The notes beneath the pieces were generated by a model. The model was not told where the DNA came from. It saw only the letters and a program-made list of their open reading frames with translations, and did not search any database. From NCBI GenBank assembly GCA_002197995.1, contig NGZR01000001.1:2294001-2358000 (forward strand): DNA of 64,000 bases, given 5' to 3'. The first letter of the stretch is position 1. The number at the start of each line of letters is the position of its first letter. The stretch is from Gaeumannomyces sp. JS-464 (lineage: Eukaryota > Ascomycota > Sordariomycetes > Magnaporthales > Magnaporthaceae). Shown here piece by piece: positions 11,254 to 21,889 of this stretch. A program made the translations under genes and the position numbers.

Positions 11254-13259
11254 GGGGCTGGTTATGAAGCTGTTTATGTACGTTTCTTGGAACGGGGCAG
11301 GGCGGGGGACGAGGTGTGCCGGGTGGGCGCCTATGGAGGTTGGAGGTGATGGTGGCGATGATGGGAGAGCTAAGCATATATCTCGGCTCGGTTCACTCGG
11401 CTACTTTGGTCGATATCTACTTTGACCCGTATTCCCACGACTGGGGCTAGGGGACTCAACCGAGCTTGGGTCTCCGTTTTTAGTAGGGATATCGACAGCT
11501 ATACTTGTGTGATAATGTTTGCCTGCGCCATGCTGCTTGTCGACACCCAAATTCACTCCGGCCCTGGTTTTTATAGCATGGACAAGGCGGCTCCCCGAGG
11601 CTCCCCAGCCATCTCGAACAAGGATCTGGGCGATATGTTCCAGCAAGCATATCCTTGGCGAAGGTCGAGAGAAAAACGACGGTCACTGTGTTGGCCAGCC
11701 TCCTGACAGAGATGGCTAGAGCAGGAACCGGGCTAACCTTTCCTGGAGATCCTTGAGTTGCTCCAACCGACAAGGCGGCTCCGCCAGGCTGAGGCCGCCT
11801 GCAGCAGGTGGGCGGATAGATGACATCACACAAGACTCGCGTTGCTTTTATCTGCGTTTTTGTTGCTTACTTTGCCCGTCCTTGCAGCTCTACCTCACAA
11901 GAGACCCTCATGATGGGAACTTGGAAGGTTTACTATTAGCACAATAAGGACACTCAAAATCAGTATTGGCGAGAGACGGCTCCGTCGTGGCGTATCTGGT
12001 CCATCCAGCCCAAAAAAGGGGACCAGGAGAACAAATCATGGACCAGAGCCCCTTTTCTCAGCACCTTTGAACAAGAGGAAGGCGGTGATCTTCCGTCTTT
12101 GGTGGGTACACGTAAAAAGGCAACCGACGGGAGACTCTTCAGCCGCGGGGATCAGGCGGCCGGGCGGGGAGGGTGGCCCTTGGTAGGCAACGGCGGCACG
12201 GAGCGTGGCTGTGGCTTCTATTGGAGGATGCAAAGCCGTGTTGAGACTAAAGCAAGCAGCATTGATTTATGGGGATCAAGGGGCCTTCCCCTTATGAAGG
12301 TTAGGGGCGCATACGGCGGTGGCAAGTTTTAGATCTGGCTCCGTCGCCAAAGTTCATCCGATCCCTCCACGGACGGACCCTCTTGTCCACGCTGATTACT
12401 GGTCGAAGTAGAGGGTAGATAGGGGAGGCCGGTTGCCGGCGGTCTTTTTCGAAAAATATTCTTGGAGAACCGGAAACAATATGGGACGGCGACTACCGAC
12501 AGAAGCTTTTACTCGTGGCGAACGCGGAGCATGTGGAGAATTGTGTTTTCTTGCCACAAAAGTTATCTACCCAAGAAGGATATCTTAGCGATGGAAAACT
12601 CGGAGAGCACCGTATCCTGGACAGACCTCGGGTGGAAATATGACGAGGCGGGAGAGGCAGTGTCAGGATACTGCGTCATACTGCCACTCGGATTTTTTCA
12701 TCTCATCAGGACGTGATGACGTTTTTTTCCGACCGCGAACCGCCATATTATCATCTTCTAAGCCTATTGACTGTTGATTCTATGCGTCCCTATTATCAAG
12801 GGCGCCATTTCTTCGATCCCAGAACCATATCGGAGCCTTCGTCCCTCGTTAAATCATTCCCAAAGCCAAGTCTTTTGCTCCCGGATGAAGGATGGAGCAG
12901 ATTGAAACGTGATGGCTGAATTCAAGGAAGAAGAGAGAAAGCAGGCCAGAAAGGATCAAGGGCGCATTTTTAAATTATAAATTAAGCGGGAAGCAGGCGA
13001 ATAATCGCGTCTATCTGCGTCCAAGTCCCTTGAAGGACGGAAGTCGAAAAGCCTCGAGGGCATCGGGGAATCTGAGTGCTCAACAAATGATAGAAGCGGA
13101 CCGTAAGGAATAAGGAAAGGAAAAACAAAGATGGACCCAGAAAAAGTACCCGTAGAGGGAATATGGAAAGTATGTAAAAAAAAAAAAAAAAGGCATGGAG
13201 GCAGGGGCCTCCCTTCCGATCATATCTCACTCTTCGCGAACTGTTTCGCCTTGTCACTC
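11254..13259. other. intergenic between convergent genes
   Basis: Two kilobases between the 3' ends of the reductase (+) and aquaporin (-) genes. No ORF carries a recognised motif. A run of 16 A at about 13177-13192 (T run on the aquaporin sense strand) lies shortly after that gene's stop. Confidence 0.5.
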
Positions 13260-15014
13260 CTAGGCTTCTCCATGCCTCTTCGGGGGCCTTGTGCTTACCT
13301 TGCGGCTCATCATGAGCTCCGCCCTCTTTGCCGGGTTCTTGGTCGGATCGTTTTCCTGATCCCCATCAGCCCCCGGGTTCGCCATCTGTTAAGGGGAGAG
13401 TGTTAGACTACGAGGTTTCGTCTGGGAGGTTGTGTGTAGGCTGGACTGGATTCAGGAGTGTTATCGTACCTCGTATTCGAGAGTCTTGATGAACTGGTAA
13501 AAGATCACGGCGATGACTGCGCCAATGGATGGACCAAGCCCTGGAAAAAGAGGGGGTTAGTTGAGCGGCATTCGGGACGGGGATTCAGGAATGCTCACAG
13601 TAAACCCAGTGCTCAGGCTCAAAGACGCCAGTGATGACACACGGCCCAAAGCTGCGCGCTGGTTGAGCGATCCGCCCGTGTAGGGAACGCCCGCCATCTC
13701 GACGATGAAGAGCGCCAGGCCGATGCCGATGGGGGCCATGTAGTTGGCCTTGTGCTTCTCCTTGGCGAGCATGAAAATCGTAAAGACCAGCTCGGCCGTC
13801 AGGATGGCCTCGATGAAGACGCCCTGGGCCAGGCTCGTGGACTTGGACAGCGACGTGCGGACGGCGAAGGGCTGCGGGAACAGGTAGCGCACGATGACGC
13901 TGGCCAGCAGGCTCCCCGCGATCTGGCCGAGGAAGAGGCAGGCGGCGCGGACGGCGCCGATGGCGCGCACGAGCAGCATGCCGAGCGTGACGGCCGGGTT
14001 GAACTGGGCGCCGCTGATGCGGAAGAAGATCCAGACGTTGACCATGAGCGAGAAGCCAAAGGCGAGGCTGATGTACATCTGCGCGCCCACGTTGAAGGGC
14101 GGGTCCTCGATGCCCGCCGCGCCCGTGTTGGCGACCTCGGTGCCCGCAAAGGCGAAGAGAAGGAACATGGTGGTGCCGATGAACTCGCCGATGGTGGCGA
14201 CGAAGTGGTTCTTGAAGTCGCTGTTCATCCACTGCGTCCACGGGATCCGCAGCACCTCGGCCCGCTCCTCGCGCGAGAGCTGGTTCCAGTTGATGCGCGG
14301 CGGGTAGTCGGCGCTGAAGCGCCCGCCCAGCGCGGTTCTGCCGCCGCGTCCGTACCCGGGCGTCATCATGGCTGGGCCGTAGCCGTACTCCTCGTCGTAC
14401 TGCTGCGGGTAGCGGCCGCCGAGCCGGGCCGTCCCGCCGCCCGTCTCGGGCCCGACGCCGCCGTCGTAGGTGTAGTAGTGCTCTCGCGCGCCGGCCGCGC
14501 CCTTGGTCTCCTCGACGGCCATCTTGGCGGGCGACTCGAGCCCCGCGTAGGCCCGGGTGGTTGAGTAGGCGCGCGGCGGGCGCGTCGAGCGGGCCGGCCG
14601 GTCCGGGTGGCGGGCAGCGTAGGCGTTGTTGCCGTTGTGGTCCTCGGCCTCGGTGTCGTCTGAGCACAGGTCCTCGCTGTTGCGGTTCAGCGCGCGCGTC
14701 GAGGACGGGGCGGCGCCGCCGATGGTCGAGTTGCCGGTGCCGGCGCGCGCGCGCGAGCGGTTGCGCCCCCGGGACCGCTTGGAGGCGCTGGAGTTCTTGC
14801 GCTGGTGATCCGCTGCCGTTGTCTCTGCGGGACTGCCGCCGTCCGACTCGGACTTGGTGGGCTGGGGTGGTGGTGGTGGCGGCGGTGGTGCTGCTGCTGC
14901 TGCGCGAGAGGAGGGCGCTGGCTGCAGTTGGGGCACTCTGGATGTTGAAGGGATTGCTTGGACCTGAGGGATTGGCTCACCATCGGTCCCCATGGGCTCT
15001 GGGATGGCCGCCAT
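13260..15014 (-). CDS. aquaporin/aquaglyceroporin (MIP family) with long N-terminus, one frameshift
   Basis: Exons 15014-13599, 13540-13470 and 13385-13260 give about 537 residues if one base is restored. The first ~240 residues are a disordered Pro/Ser/Arg-rich tail (poly-Pro at about 43-50). The channel follows: NHFVATIGEFIGTTMFLLF, the first NPA box in GAQFNPAVTLGML, and the second expected NPA in a GGSLN[P]ARSFGP block. The second box is broken: the + strand has GG at 13661-13662 where GGG would restore LNPARSFGP. Exon 1 ends in HWVY plus one base (GTGAGC donor), joining to LGPSIGAVIAVIFYQF. The last exon encodes a hydrophilic tail MANPGADGDQENDP ending at a TAG; a GTAAGC near the end could be a further donor, so the C-terminus is uncertain. 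It would move water or glycerol across the plasma or vacuolar membrane. Confidence 0.85.
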
Positions 15015-16481
15015 TTTTGTGGTTGGAACGGGGCGGCTTCTCTTGTACGTGTGCGATGGACTAGGGGTAAGAGTTGGGTGGGTGTCAGGGGTAGAGAGGG
15101 AGAGAGACAGATGATAGACTTATACCGTTCGGGGCGGGATTAGGGAAACAGTGTTTGTGATGGAATATAGATCGAATTACGATGTTCTCAGCTTCACCCT
15201 TCAAGATGTGTGCATATGAGTTGGAAAACTGTTGTCGGAGCAAGCGTAGCCGAGCCGATATAATATAGCTCAAAACCGGTCTACACAGTATCTTCACCGC
15301 TTGTGTAGAGCACTCCTCCACGAGGCCCCGGCCGGGATCTCTTCACCCTCGCGAGTCCTGCCAACCACCCATGACGTCCATAATTAGGGGCCTGGGTTTT
15401 ATTGAAACGTCAGCCGCAGCCTTTTTTTTCTTTCCCACGGACCGACCTGGACGTGACACCATCGGATCCTGGGCTAAGGGACTTGTCTGGTTGGGGAAGG
15501 GGGCTGGAGCTGCCAGGTTCGCTGTTCTTGGTGATGCTGGCGGACGACGCACGCAGCCGAACGGGATCGGGGATCCCATAGCTCGGAGGACCCGGCAGGA
15601 CAGCAAACATGCAGGCCGATAGCCATCGCCCCAGGGGTCGCACCTAGCCCCTAGTGTTACAGACGGGCGCCTCTGTGTAGACGCAGGGTTTACGGGAAGA
15701 TCTTGGCCTGACTCCAGGGCTTTCGCTTTCCTTTTCCTTCCACGGTACTGTACAACCATGCGTGCATGATGCAAACAATCCGTCGTCCGATCGGGGGTTC
15801 AGGGTGACGTCAAACCCGAGCTTTTTGAGTTAGGAGGCGGTTTTTTTTCTTCAGGTGGCTTGCGATGGGCGCGCGCGAGGAAAACGGTCACTGGGGAAAG
15901 GAAAAAAGAAGAGGCAGAGAATAGCGGCAGTCGGTAATGCGCGGCTGGGAATCGGGTCCACGTTGTACGGCTCCGGGGACGATGGCTGCGGGCTACAACA
16001 CCACCGCCCGCCCGGAGAATCTCCTCCTCCTCCTCCTCATGCCCCTCTCTCCTCTCCGCTCGCAAGCCCACACCAAAGACAGTGGGTTCCGATCGCGGGC
16101 GGGTGGGTAAACGGGTCCTGTCGACCCATCATCTGCCGCGATGGGACACGACGACAGCCAACACACACAGCCTTACCCCAGACGCAGACGTGCCCTCCAG
16201 CCCCGACCTCCCTTTTTGGCCGCCAGTGGTGGGCGCTAGTCTCGGGACAGCGGGGGAGACCCCTGGGGCGGCGCAACACGGCACACCGATCCCAGAGCCC
16301 AGGGCCCGATCCATGAGATCGAGAGATATGCATGTACAGTGTACTGTGCACGCCTGCCGCCGTCGCAGCAGGCCCTCCCCGGAGCTAACCGCAGTCGGGC
16401 GTGCCGGCATACTCCCTGTGGTGGGCAGAGTACAGTAGAGGGCCGCAAGGATCGAGTCAAGAAATGCTGAGGCTTGCGGTT
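15015..16481. other. intergenic, aquaporin upstream region
   Basis: No recognisable coding sequence. Holds the aquaporin promoter and the left flank of the MULE. The T run and GC-rich tracts give long but motif-free open frames on both strands. Confidence 0.5.
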
Positions 16482-16489
16482 TTTAGTTG

Positions 16490-16534
16490 GAGGCTCTTCC
16501 CGGCCACCCACCCTTTTTGCTCCCGCACCCACCC
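16490..16534 (+). repeat. left terminal inverted repeat of the MULE
   Basis: Pairs with 18213-18257 on the opposite strand; a single C/T mismatch in the CCACCCACCC / CCACTCACCC part. Confidence 0.85.
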
Positions 16535-16667
16535 GACCCACTTTTGGCATGTGCGGCCCCTGTGTTTTCTGGTGTCGGAACACCGCAATTTTGCAGGGAA
16601 TTTCAATTTTCGCGCATTTTGGCCCATTGGCAATCAATTTCCCCGCATAACAACAACAACGGCCGCG

Positions 16668-17861
16668 ATGGACGGAAACGAAGCTATCGTCATCTCTAGC
16701 GACGACTCCAGCGCCGGCGAGGCTACGGGTTCGATTCCCGGCGAGGCTATTGAAGCCTCCGATCAAGCCCCGGACCCTCCAACGCACTGGGACGGCCTCC
16801 CCTGGACCGCCGAGCCGACGGAAGTCCTCGCGACCTTTTACCCTACCTACGAGGCCCTGATACAGGCTAACGAGGAGGATTTGCGTACCCTTCACAACAG
16901 TTACCGACGGATCTGGTCTGCCCAAGGCCTGGATGCTTACCAACACGACCCTAACGATATTCCTTACACGCGGGCCGGCTTTTTTGCCCTTTGGAAGCAC
17001 CTTGTTTATGCCCGGAGCCGTTCAGCGCATGAGGAGGCCATGGATAGGCTTGTTAGCAAGTTTTTTAAGCAGGAACGCTTAATTAACTACCTGCAACAAA
17101 CCGTCTGGCCTTCTTGCCGGCAATAGGCCTGTTGTTATACCAAATACAACCCCAATCAAGGCGTAATTAGTACCGCCGGCGCCGAAGGAAATCACGGATC
17201 CCTTAAAACGTACGACCTTTCCTCCCGATCAACGTTGGCCCAAGTTGAGCAGGCGACTCGCCGGCAAACGGGGCACAGAATTACGGCTTTTGAAGATCGC
17301 CAACGGACCTCCCACGCGCGCGCAAGGTGGGATTACGCCGGCCGTTCGTGGGCGGGAGCCCTCCCTTTGCGCGCCTCGTTGTGGTGCTTTGATCTCCTTG
17401 AACAAATTAGCCTCCGTGCGATATTAACGTTCCCCTCCCGCAAGCACCCAACCGGCCTAGATATCGGCCTTTGCACCAACTTTACGCGTGCGCAATACGG
17501 CCTGCCCTGTCCCCACGAGCTTATTGCGCTGCATAAAGCTCAGCAGCGCGATCCGCAAGCGCCTGGCCTGCAGATCGCCGCCGTCGATAGCTTTTGGCTG
17601 CACGCGGGCAACCGCCTCGCGGAGGACCCTTTGTTGCGGGTTACAAAGCCGGTTGGGGTTAAAAAGGGCCGGCCTCGAGGGACCGGCCCCTTTAGCAACG
17701 AGGCGCCGGCGGCAGGGCCTCACACGCGTACCCGCACAGGTATAAGGGCCAGCGCAAGGCGGGATTACTCCCAACAAGAATTGGGTGCTTCCCTGCAGGC
17801 ATGGGACGAGGCTGACGAGGCCGAAAGTCCTATGCTTACCCTCGGCACTCCCCGCCTTTAA
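16668..17861 (+). pseudogene. MULE transposase lacking its catalytic core
   Basis: A single frame of 398 codons starts at MDGNEAIVISSDDSS (16668) and is open to 17861 except for one TAG at 17124. The N-terminal part has THWDGLPWTAEPTEVL and NSYRRIWSAQ. After the stop the text reads KYNPNQGVISTAGAEGNHGS and LKTYDLSSRSTLAQVEQ, the region that follows the catalytic core in MULE transposases, then FTRAQYGLPCPHELIAL, the position of the C-terminal SWIM-like Cys/His motif. The expected DDE core of 200 or more residues between the two parts is absent, so this copy cannot encode an active transposase and may rely on another copy. The TAG follows a CAA codon; a CAG-to-TAG change would explain it. The family call rests on the C-terminal block. 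Confidence 0.65.
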
Positions 17862-18212
17862 CACCGGCCGCCTTACCCTCCTCGCCGGCCGCCCTGCCTC
17901 TAAGGCTGGCCGGGGGGCCTCCGCGCCCTCTCCAGCGCCTGCGCCGGCTTCTGACGAGTTTTTTGATCCTTTTGCGAGTCCCTAGGCCCCTTTGTAGCCC
18001 TAGATAGACGGCCTCAACGCCGTGCCCCTGTACTTTTCCTATGTAACTTGGCGGTTCAACACCGCGTTTTTGATCGTTTATTAATAAATTGCTCGTGGCG
18101 ATAACTTTTATTTGCTTCCCTCCTGTTGATTAAGCCCCCGCCTGCATTGCAGCCTATGTTTATTTATCTGGGCGCCCCATAGAAAATTGCATGGCGGCCG
18201 ATATCGGGGCGG

Positions 18213-18257
18213 GGGTGGGTGCGGGAGCAAAAAGGGTGAGTGGCCGGGAAGAGCCTC
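18213..18257 (-). repeat. right terminal inverted repeat of the MULE
   Basis: Reverse complement of the left end; followed by the TTTAGTTG duplication. Confidence 0.85.
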
Positions 18258-18265
18258 TTTAGTTG

Positions 18266-18726
18266 GGAGCCTGAGTCTTGTCTGGTCGACGCGTGACTGC
18301 GATTTTCCAAGTTTGAATCTGCAGTTGGTCAACCTCGACCGTGACCTGCTGGTACCAGACCAGCCTCCTGGAGAATGGCAGAGCGGCGGGGGAGTGGCGG
18401 GAAAGAGTCTGACACCGGGCCGCGCTGGCGGGACAGGCATGTCGGACCGCTCGTCGGCAGTTTAGTGTCGGACGGCTAGCATAAGCCACTTCGTCTTGCC
18501 AGGGAAGAAACTTAACTCTGTCATTAGAAGCTCACTTGAGGCTCAAAGGTTAGTGATATGGAGAAAAAGCCTAAAAGGTGGAAGGAGTGCGGGAGTAAGG
18601 TATTGAAAATAAATCTAGAAGAAAAATAGAATCCCGATTTTAGTCGCACATGGAACCTAAGGTAAAAGGGCCCACCCGCCGGATAAGGGCAGTACAGTTA
18701 TCATTATTAACAGGCCAAAAAGCAAA
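18266..18726. other. no gene seen
   Basis: Right flank of the MULE. Short open frames only. Confidence 0.5.
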
Positions 18727-18784
18727 ACATACAACACCGGGGATTCCCCAGTGGTCACCCACCTGAGTACTAGTTCGGCCCTCA
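18727..18784 (-). pseudogene. 3' half of a 5S rRNA sequence
   Basis: On the minus strand this reads GAGGGCCGAACTAGTACTCA, then GGTGGGTGACCACTGGGGAA and TCCCCGGTGTTGTATGTTTT. This matches the 3' half of fungal 5S rRNA, including box C (GGTGGGTGACCACTGG), the 3' strand of helix I (GGTGTTGTATGT) and a T-run terminator. The 5' half is missing: at about 18785 the sequence changes to an unrelated repeat, so it cannot make a normal 5S rRNA. Confidence 0.75.
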
Positions 18785-19650
18785 TATGTTTTGGTACTTG
18801 GAGATTTTGAGAGCAAATGGGATCCCAGGCCTCCAGAAACGGAGGTTTTCGCCTCCAAAAACGGATGCCTCTGCTCCCCTTTGCTCCCAGCCAAGCGTTC
18901 CCCCACCGTCCAACGGCTGTCTGCTGCACCCCACCCTACACACCCATTTGTGTTCAACTCATGCACAGTCCCTGGACGAGACGAAAATGCGCTCCTGGCG
19001 CTTCTGCTCCCCCAATAGCACGACCCGGATACGCCTTTTTGCATCTGCACTTAATCGCGCGCATTCCGCCACCGCGGCTGGGCTGCTGAGGGCGGCCGCG
19101 ACTGGCCCTGGTGCCTGCGGAGGCCTGGTCTGATGCCACGCAGCCTCTGGGAAATATCCGCGGTAAAGGCGGCAGCTCGTCGTCGAGACAGACTACAGTT
19201 TTTCGTTTTCTGGAGAGGCAGCACCGAGGTTCTGCCGGCTCGGGAAGGTAAGCAGCCAACTTCAGCTCTGACAGTACACGCGGAGATGGTGATGGGACCC
19301 TGGAGCATAGTTCTCTTTGCTGCCTTACGGTCTTTTCGGCAAGCGACGCGAATTCCATGTCGACCAAAGGCGTGCATCGCTAAAGCCCCGAGGCTCGATG
19401 CTGCTGTTACTATAAGCGATGGTGATGCCGCCGACCTCCATTGTTCGCATGTTCGGTAGTCTCATGCCGGAAAACACCTTATTTGTAATGCAAATTGGTG
19501 AACGTCGAATTATCGTACTTGTAAGCTGGCGACGAACATATTTGATATTAATTGACATAAAACGGATATAAAACGGACAGGTTACAAGCCGTATGATAAA
19601 TATCCGATATGAACATTCCTGATAATTTTTCGCACGCTTCCGCCCGATCT
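18785..19650. repeat. unknown interspersed repeat, copy A, joined to 5S sequence
   Basis: Nearly the whole interval aligns by eye with 27788-28395 and 28750-29030 (copy B). Shared landmarks: AACGGAGGTTTTCGCCTCCA, CCTTTGCTCCCAGCCAAGCG, ATTCCGCCACCGCGGCTGGG, TCGTCGTCGAGACAGAC and CAGGTTACAAGCCGTA. The most persistent open frames are on the minus strand (for example RKRKTVVCLDDELPPLP), but I recognise no protein. Copies differ by substitutions and small indels. The left edge of both copies sits at the same position of 5S sequence, and the right edge runs into a CCATGCTCC minisatellite. Confidence 0.65.
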
Positions 19651-19748
19651 CCTTCCATGCTGCCCTCCATACTGCCCTCCATGTCCCTTCCATGCTCCTC
19701 CATACCCCCTCCATGCCGTTTCCATGCTCCCTTCCATCACCTTCCCCC
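19651..19748. repeat. CCATGCTCCCTT minisatellite, site 1
   Basis: Imperfect 10-13 bp units of the type CCATGCTCCCTT, following copy A. The same unit occurs at 20868-21012 and 29026-29140. Confidence 0.75.
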
Positions 19749-20599
19749 CGAAAAATTTTCCTGTCGGACCCACTGTTAGTGGCCGCTAAGGAACCCCGGC
19801 CATTTTGGTGTTGGTGCCACCAAAAATGAGCCGGCTGCACAACAGGGTTTAACAGGCCATCTGGCTCTGTTTAACCCGCGTTCTCCGACTCCTTTCAACA
19901 ACGACGCCGGCAACGCAACTGGGCCAAAAGAGCAGAGAATGGCTGGCAACGGTACGCGGGCGCCTATTGCCAGTCGAGGGGAAGGCCTGCACCCTATCGC
20001 CCAGGGCGCGCCTCGCGCGCGCCGAAACCTTCGACAATCGGGATGCTCCAACCTTCGCGCATCACCAGACCGCCCTTCGACTTCCTTTTCGCTTTCGCCT
20101 CGCGCACCGAGCCGAAACGATTCCGAAATGCACAAGAAGACTGCTGGCCGGTAAGCAGTTTGATATCTCGGACGATAACCGGCCCGGCCGCCGCCGTCCC
20201 CCGCCAACCACGGCCGCCGTTGCATTACGGCACCAGCCGCCGCCCTCTCGCTACATTTGCGACTTCTCCTCGGTCGACCGCATCGCATTTCACCGATACG
20301 CACGGCGCAAGTTTGGCCTGCCTAAGCACGCATTTTGCCTGCTAAGCACGCACGCGTATTAATTGCTTTTAGCACGCGCTATACGCGGCTCTGTTTGCCA
20401 GCGCGCGACCGCAAAGGCCTACGGACCTGCACCACGTTGGCAAACCGCGCAGCCTGTCGTTCGATACGCGACACACAAGGAGCACACCGGGCTGGACCTA
20501 GGCCCTCCAGCCCCCGAATTTTCTTTCTTTGGCGGGGCCCATGAGGGGAGCGTAAGCGCGGCAGCCCCTCCGCCCGGCCTTCATTTTACTCCGGCATAT
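19749..20599. other. unassigned GC-rich accessory DNA
   Basis: No protein or RNA recognised. Contains a short inverted segment TTTTGGTGTTGGTGCCACCAAAA near 19803. Probably decayed transposon sequence. Confidence 0.4.
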
Positions 20600-20885
20600 T
20601 GCCGGCCGACTGCTTTCTCTACCACCAACAGCTGCGCTCACAGCGCCCCGGCGTTTACTCGCCCTATTGCCGATTGCCCGCTCACCAACAAGGAGCGCCG
20701 GAATGCGGCCCGAACTTCGTGTGCCTTGGGTTTGCCCCTTGGTTTGATTTGTTAGCCGCCTCGATAGCAACATGTAGCCTAGTGTTAAGCTTAGGTAGCG
20801 CTAGCACGTCGTATGCCCCCTGGGAGGCAGGGACTGGTAGATCCCGACTTAACGACGTTAAATATACTCCTCCTCCTCCTCCTCC
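20600..20885 (+). mobile_element. 5'-truncated 3' end of a Tad1-like LINE
   Basis: This stretch matches the 3' untranslated end of the large LINE on the minus strand at 57945-58180: shared text includes CCGATTGCCCGCTCACCAAC, AAGGAGCGC, TTAGGTAGCGCTAGCACGTC and CAGGGACTGGTAGATCCCGA. It ends in TTAAATATACTCC followed by (TCC)n, where the other copy ends in (ACTC)n, as expected of LINE 3' ends with simple-repeat tails. No coding part remains. Confidence 0.7.
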
Positions 20886-21012
20886 ATGCTCCCTTCCATG
20901 CTCCCTTTCATGCTTCCCTCCATGCTCCCTTCCATGCCGTTTCCATGCTTTCCACCATGCTCCCCTCCATGCCCTTTCCATGCTCCCCACCATGCTCCTT
21001 CCATGCTCTCCA
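20868..21012. repeat. CCATGCTCCCTT minisatellite, site 2
   Basis: At least ten imperfect CCATGCTCCCTT-type units directly after the LINE 3' end. Confidence 0.8.
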
Positions 21013-21665
21013 CTGTCACGGCGGTTGGACAAAGGGAGACCCTCCCACCTAAGCCAAAACGCTAGGACAATCAGAACTGCCACCTGGTTGTCAAAAGGGT
21101 CTGTCTCTATACACCCAACGCATACGAAAGACAGGGCTGCAAGTGCACGCAGGGTACGCCACGCCACAACAGGGGGATGGAAATCTCTGGGGGTTGTTAT
21201 GGCACGGCGCTGTGGCACAACGCCATGGCCATTATAGCCCTAGGCGCCAAGGCGTGCGCACCCTATCACGGGCCTGCAGAACGGCGGTATGTAATTTACC
21301 AAATAGATTTTAGAATTGAAGATGAAGACATTAGCAGGTCAGTCGGCGACAAAGCTACGCCGCACGTTTTCTTAGCTCATTCGCCGTGTTTTTCCCTATA
21401 ACGGCCCGTCAGCCACCGCCAAGTTTGACGACTTACGCAACACCCATCTTTATTGTACTGGGCTTTACGAATTCTTTTCTTGCGCAGCTTTACTTTGATA
21501 CGGGCTTGTTTCTTGGCTGTCATGGAGTGGATAGCACAGCAGCACGCATCCTACAGATAGCATACAACTCGGGCAAAAGAGGAGGGCACGCCACAGCCCA
21601 GCCTGCCCGGTCCTCCAAGGGAATTAGCTATTGGCTAACCAAGGAGGCCGCGAAACGCGGGGCCC
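21013..21665. other. unassigned accessory DNA
   Basis: Open frames on the + strand up to 98 codons without recognised motifs. The part around 21125-21180 contains AGGGCTGCAA and CGCCACGCCACAACA pieces that resemble the two ends of the gypsy LTR described elsewhere, so an LTR scrap is possible. Confidence 0.35.
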
Positions 21666-21878
21666 TGTTAGGGATCACGTAGGGCAAAGAAGCAAAGCTG
21701 CAATAAGCACCAGGTTGATATAACTATCTAAAGGTGAAGAGTACAAAGGAGGGATTGGGTGCGTTGCGCCCATTCCCACGTGCGGCGTTTTTTTCCAACC
21801 GTGGGTCCAGTACACGGACCTCCTGTGCGATCGGTCGCCACAGTGGCTCAGCGACTCCCCAGGCGCCACGCCACAACA
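21666..21878 (-). repeat. gypsy-type LTR, apparently solo
   Basis: Reads TGTTAGGGATCACG at the left and GCCACGCCACAACA at the right, i.e. an LTR in minus orientation of the same family as the 196-bp LTRs at 39481, 46029 and 56011, but 213 bp long. No retroelement interior flanks it: the right side is the end of an NLR gene fragment. No target duplication is visible. Confidence 0.6.
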
Positions 21879-21889
21879 TTAACCTTATT

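Larger units (their letters stand above)
16490..18257. mobile_element. MULE-like DNA transposon, internally deleted, with 45-bp TIRs
   Basis: The element is bounded by inverted repeats of 45 bp (16490-16534 and 18213-18257) with one mismatch. They begin GAGGCTCTTCCCGG and include CCCTTTTTGCTCCCGCACCC. Immediately outside both ends is the same 8-bp sequence TTTAGTTG (16482-16489 and 18258-18265), read as the target-site duplication. Only 1.77 kb long, it carries a shortened transposase. The frame has no RIP-like decay apart from one stop. Confidence 0.85.

Noticed and set aside
13752..14564. 270-codon ORF antisense to the aquaporin
   Set aside because: Shadow of the GC-rich membrane-protein exon.
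16715..16750. GGGTTCGATTCCCGGCG looks like a tRNA B box
   Set aside because: It lies inside the transposase ORF, and no A box or cloverleaf can be formed at the right distance.
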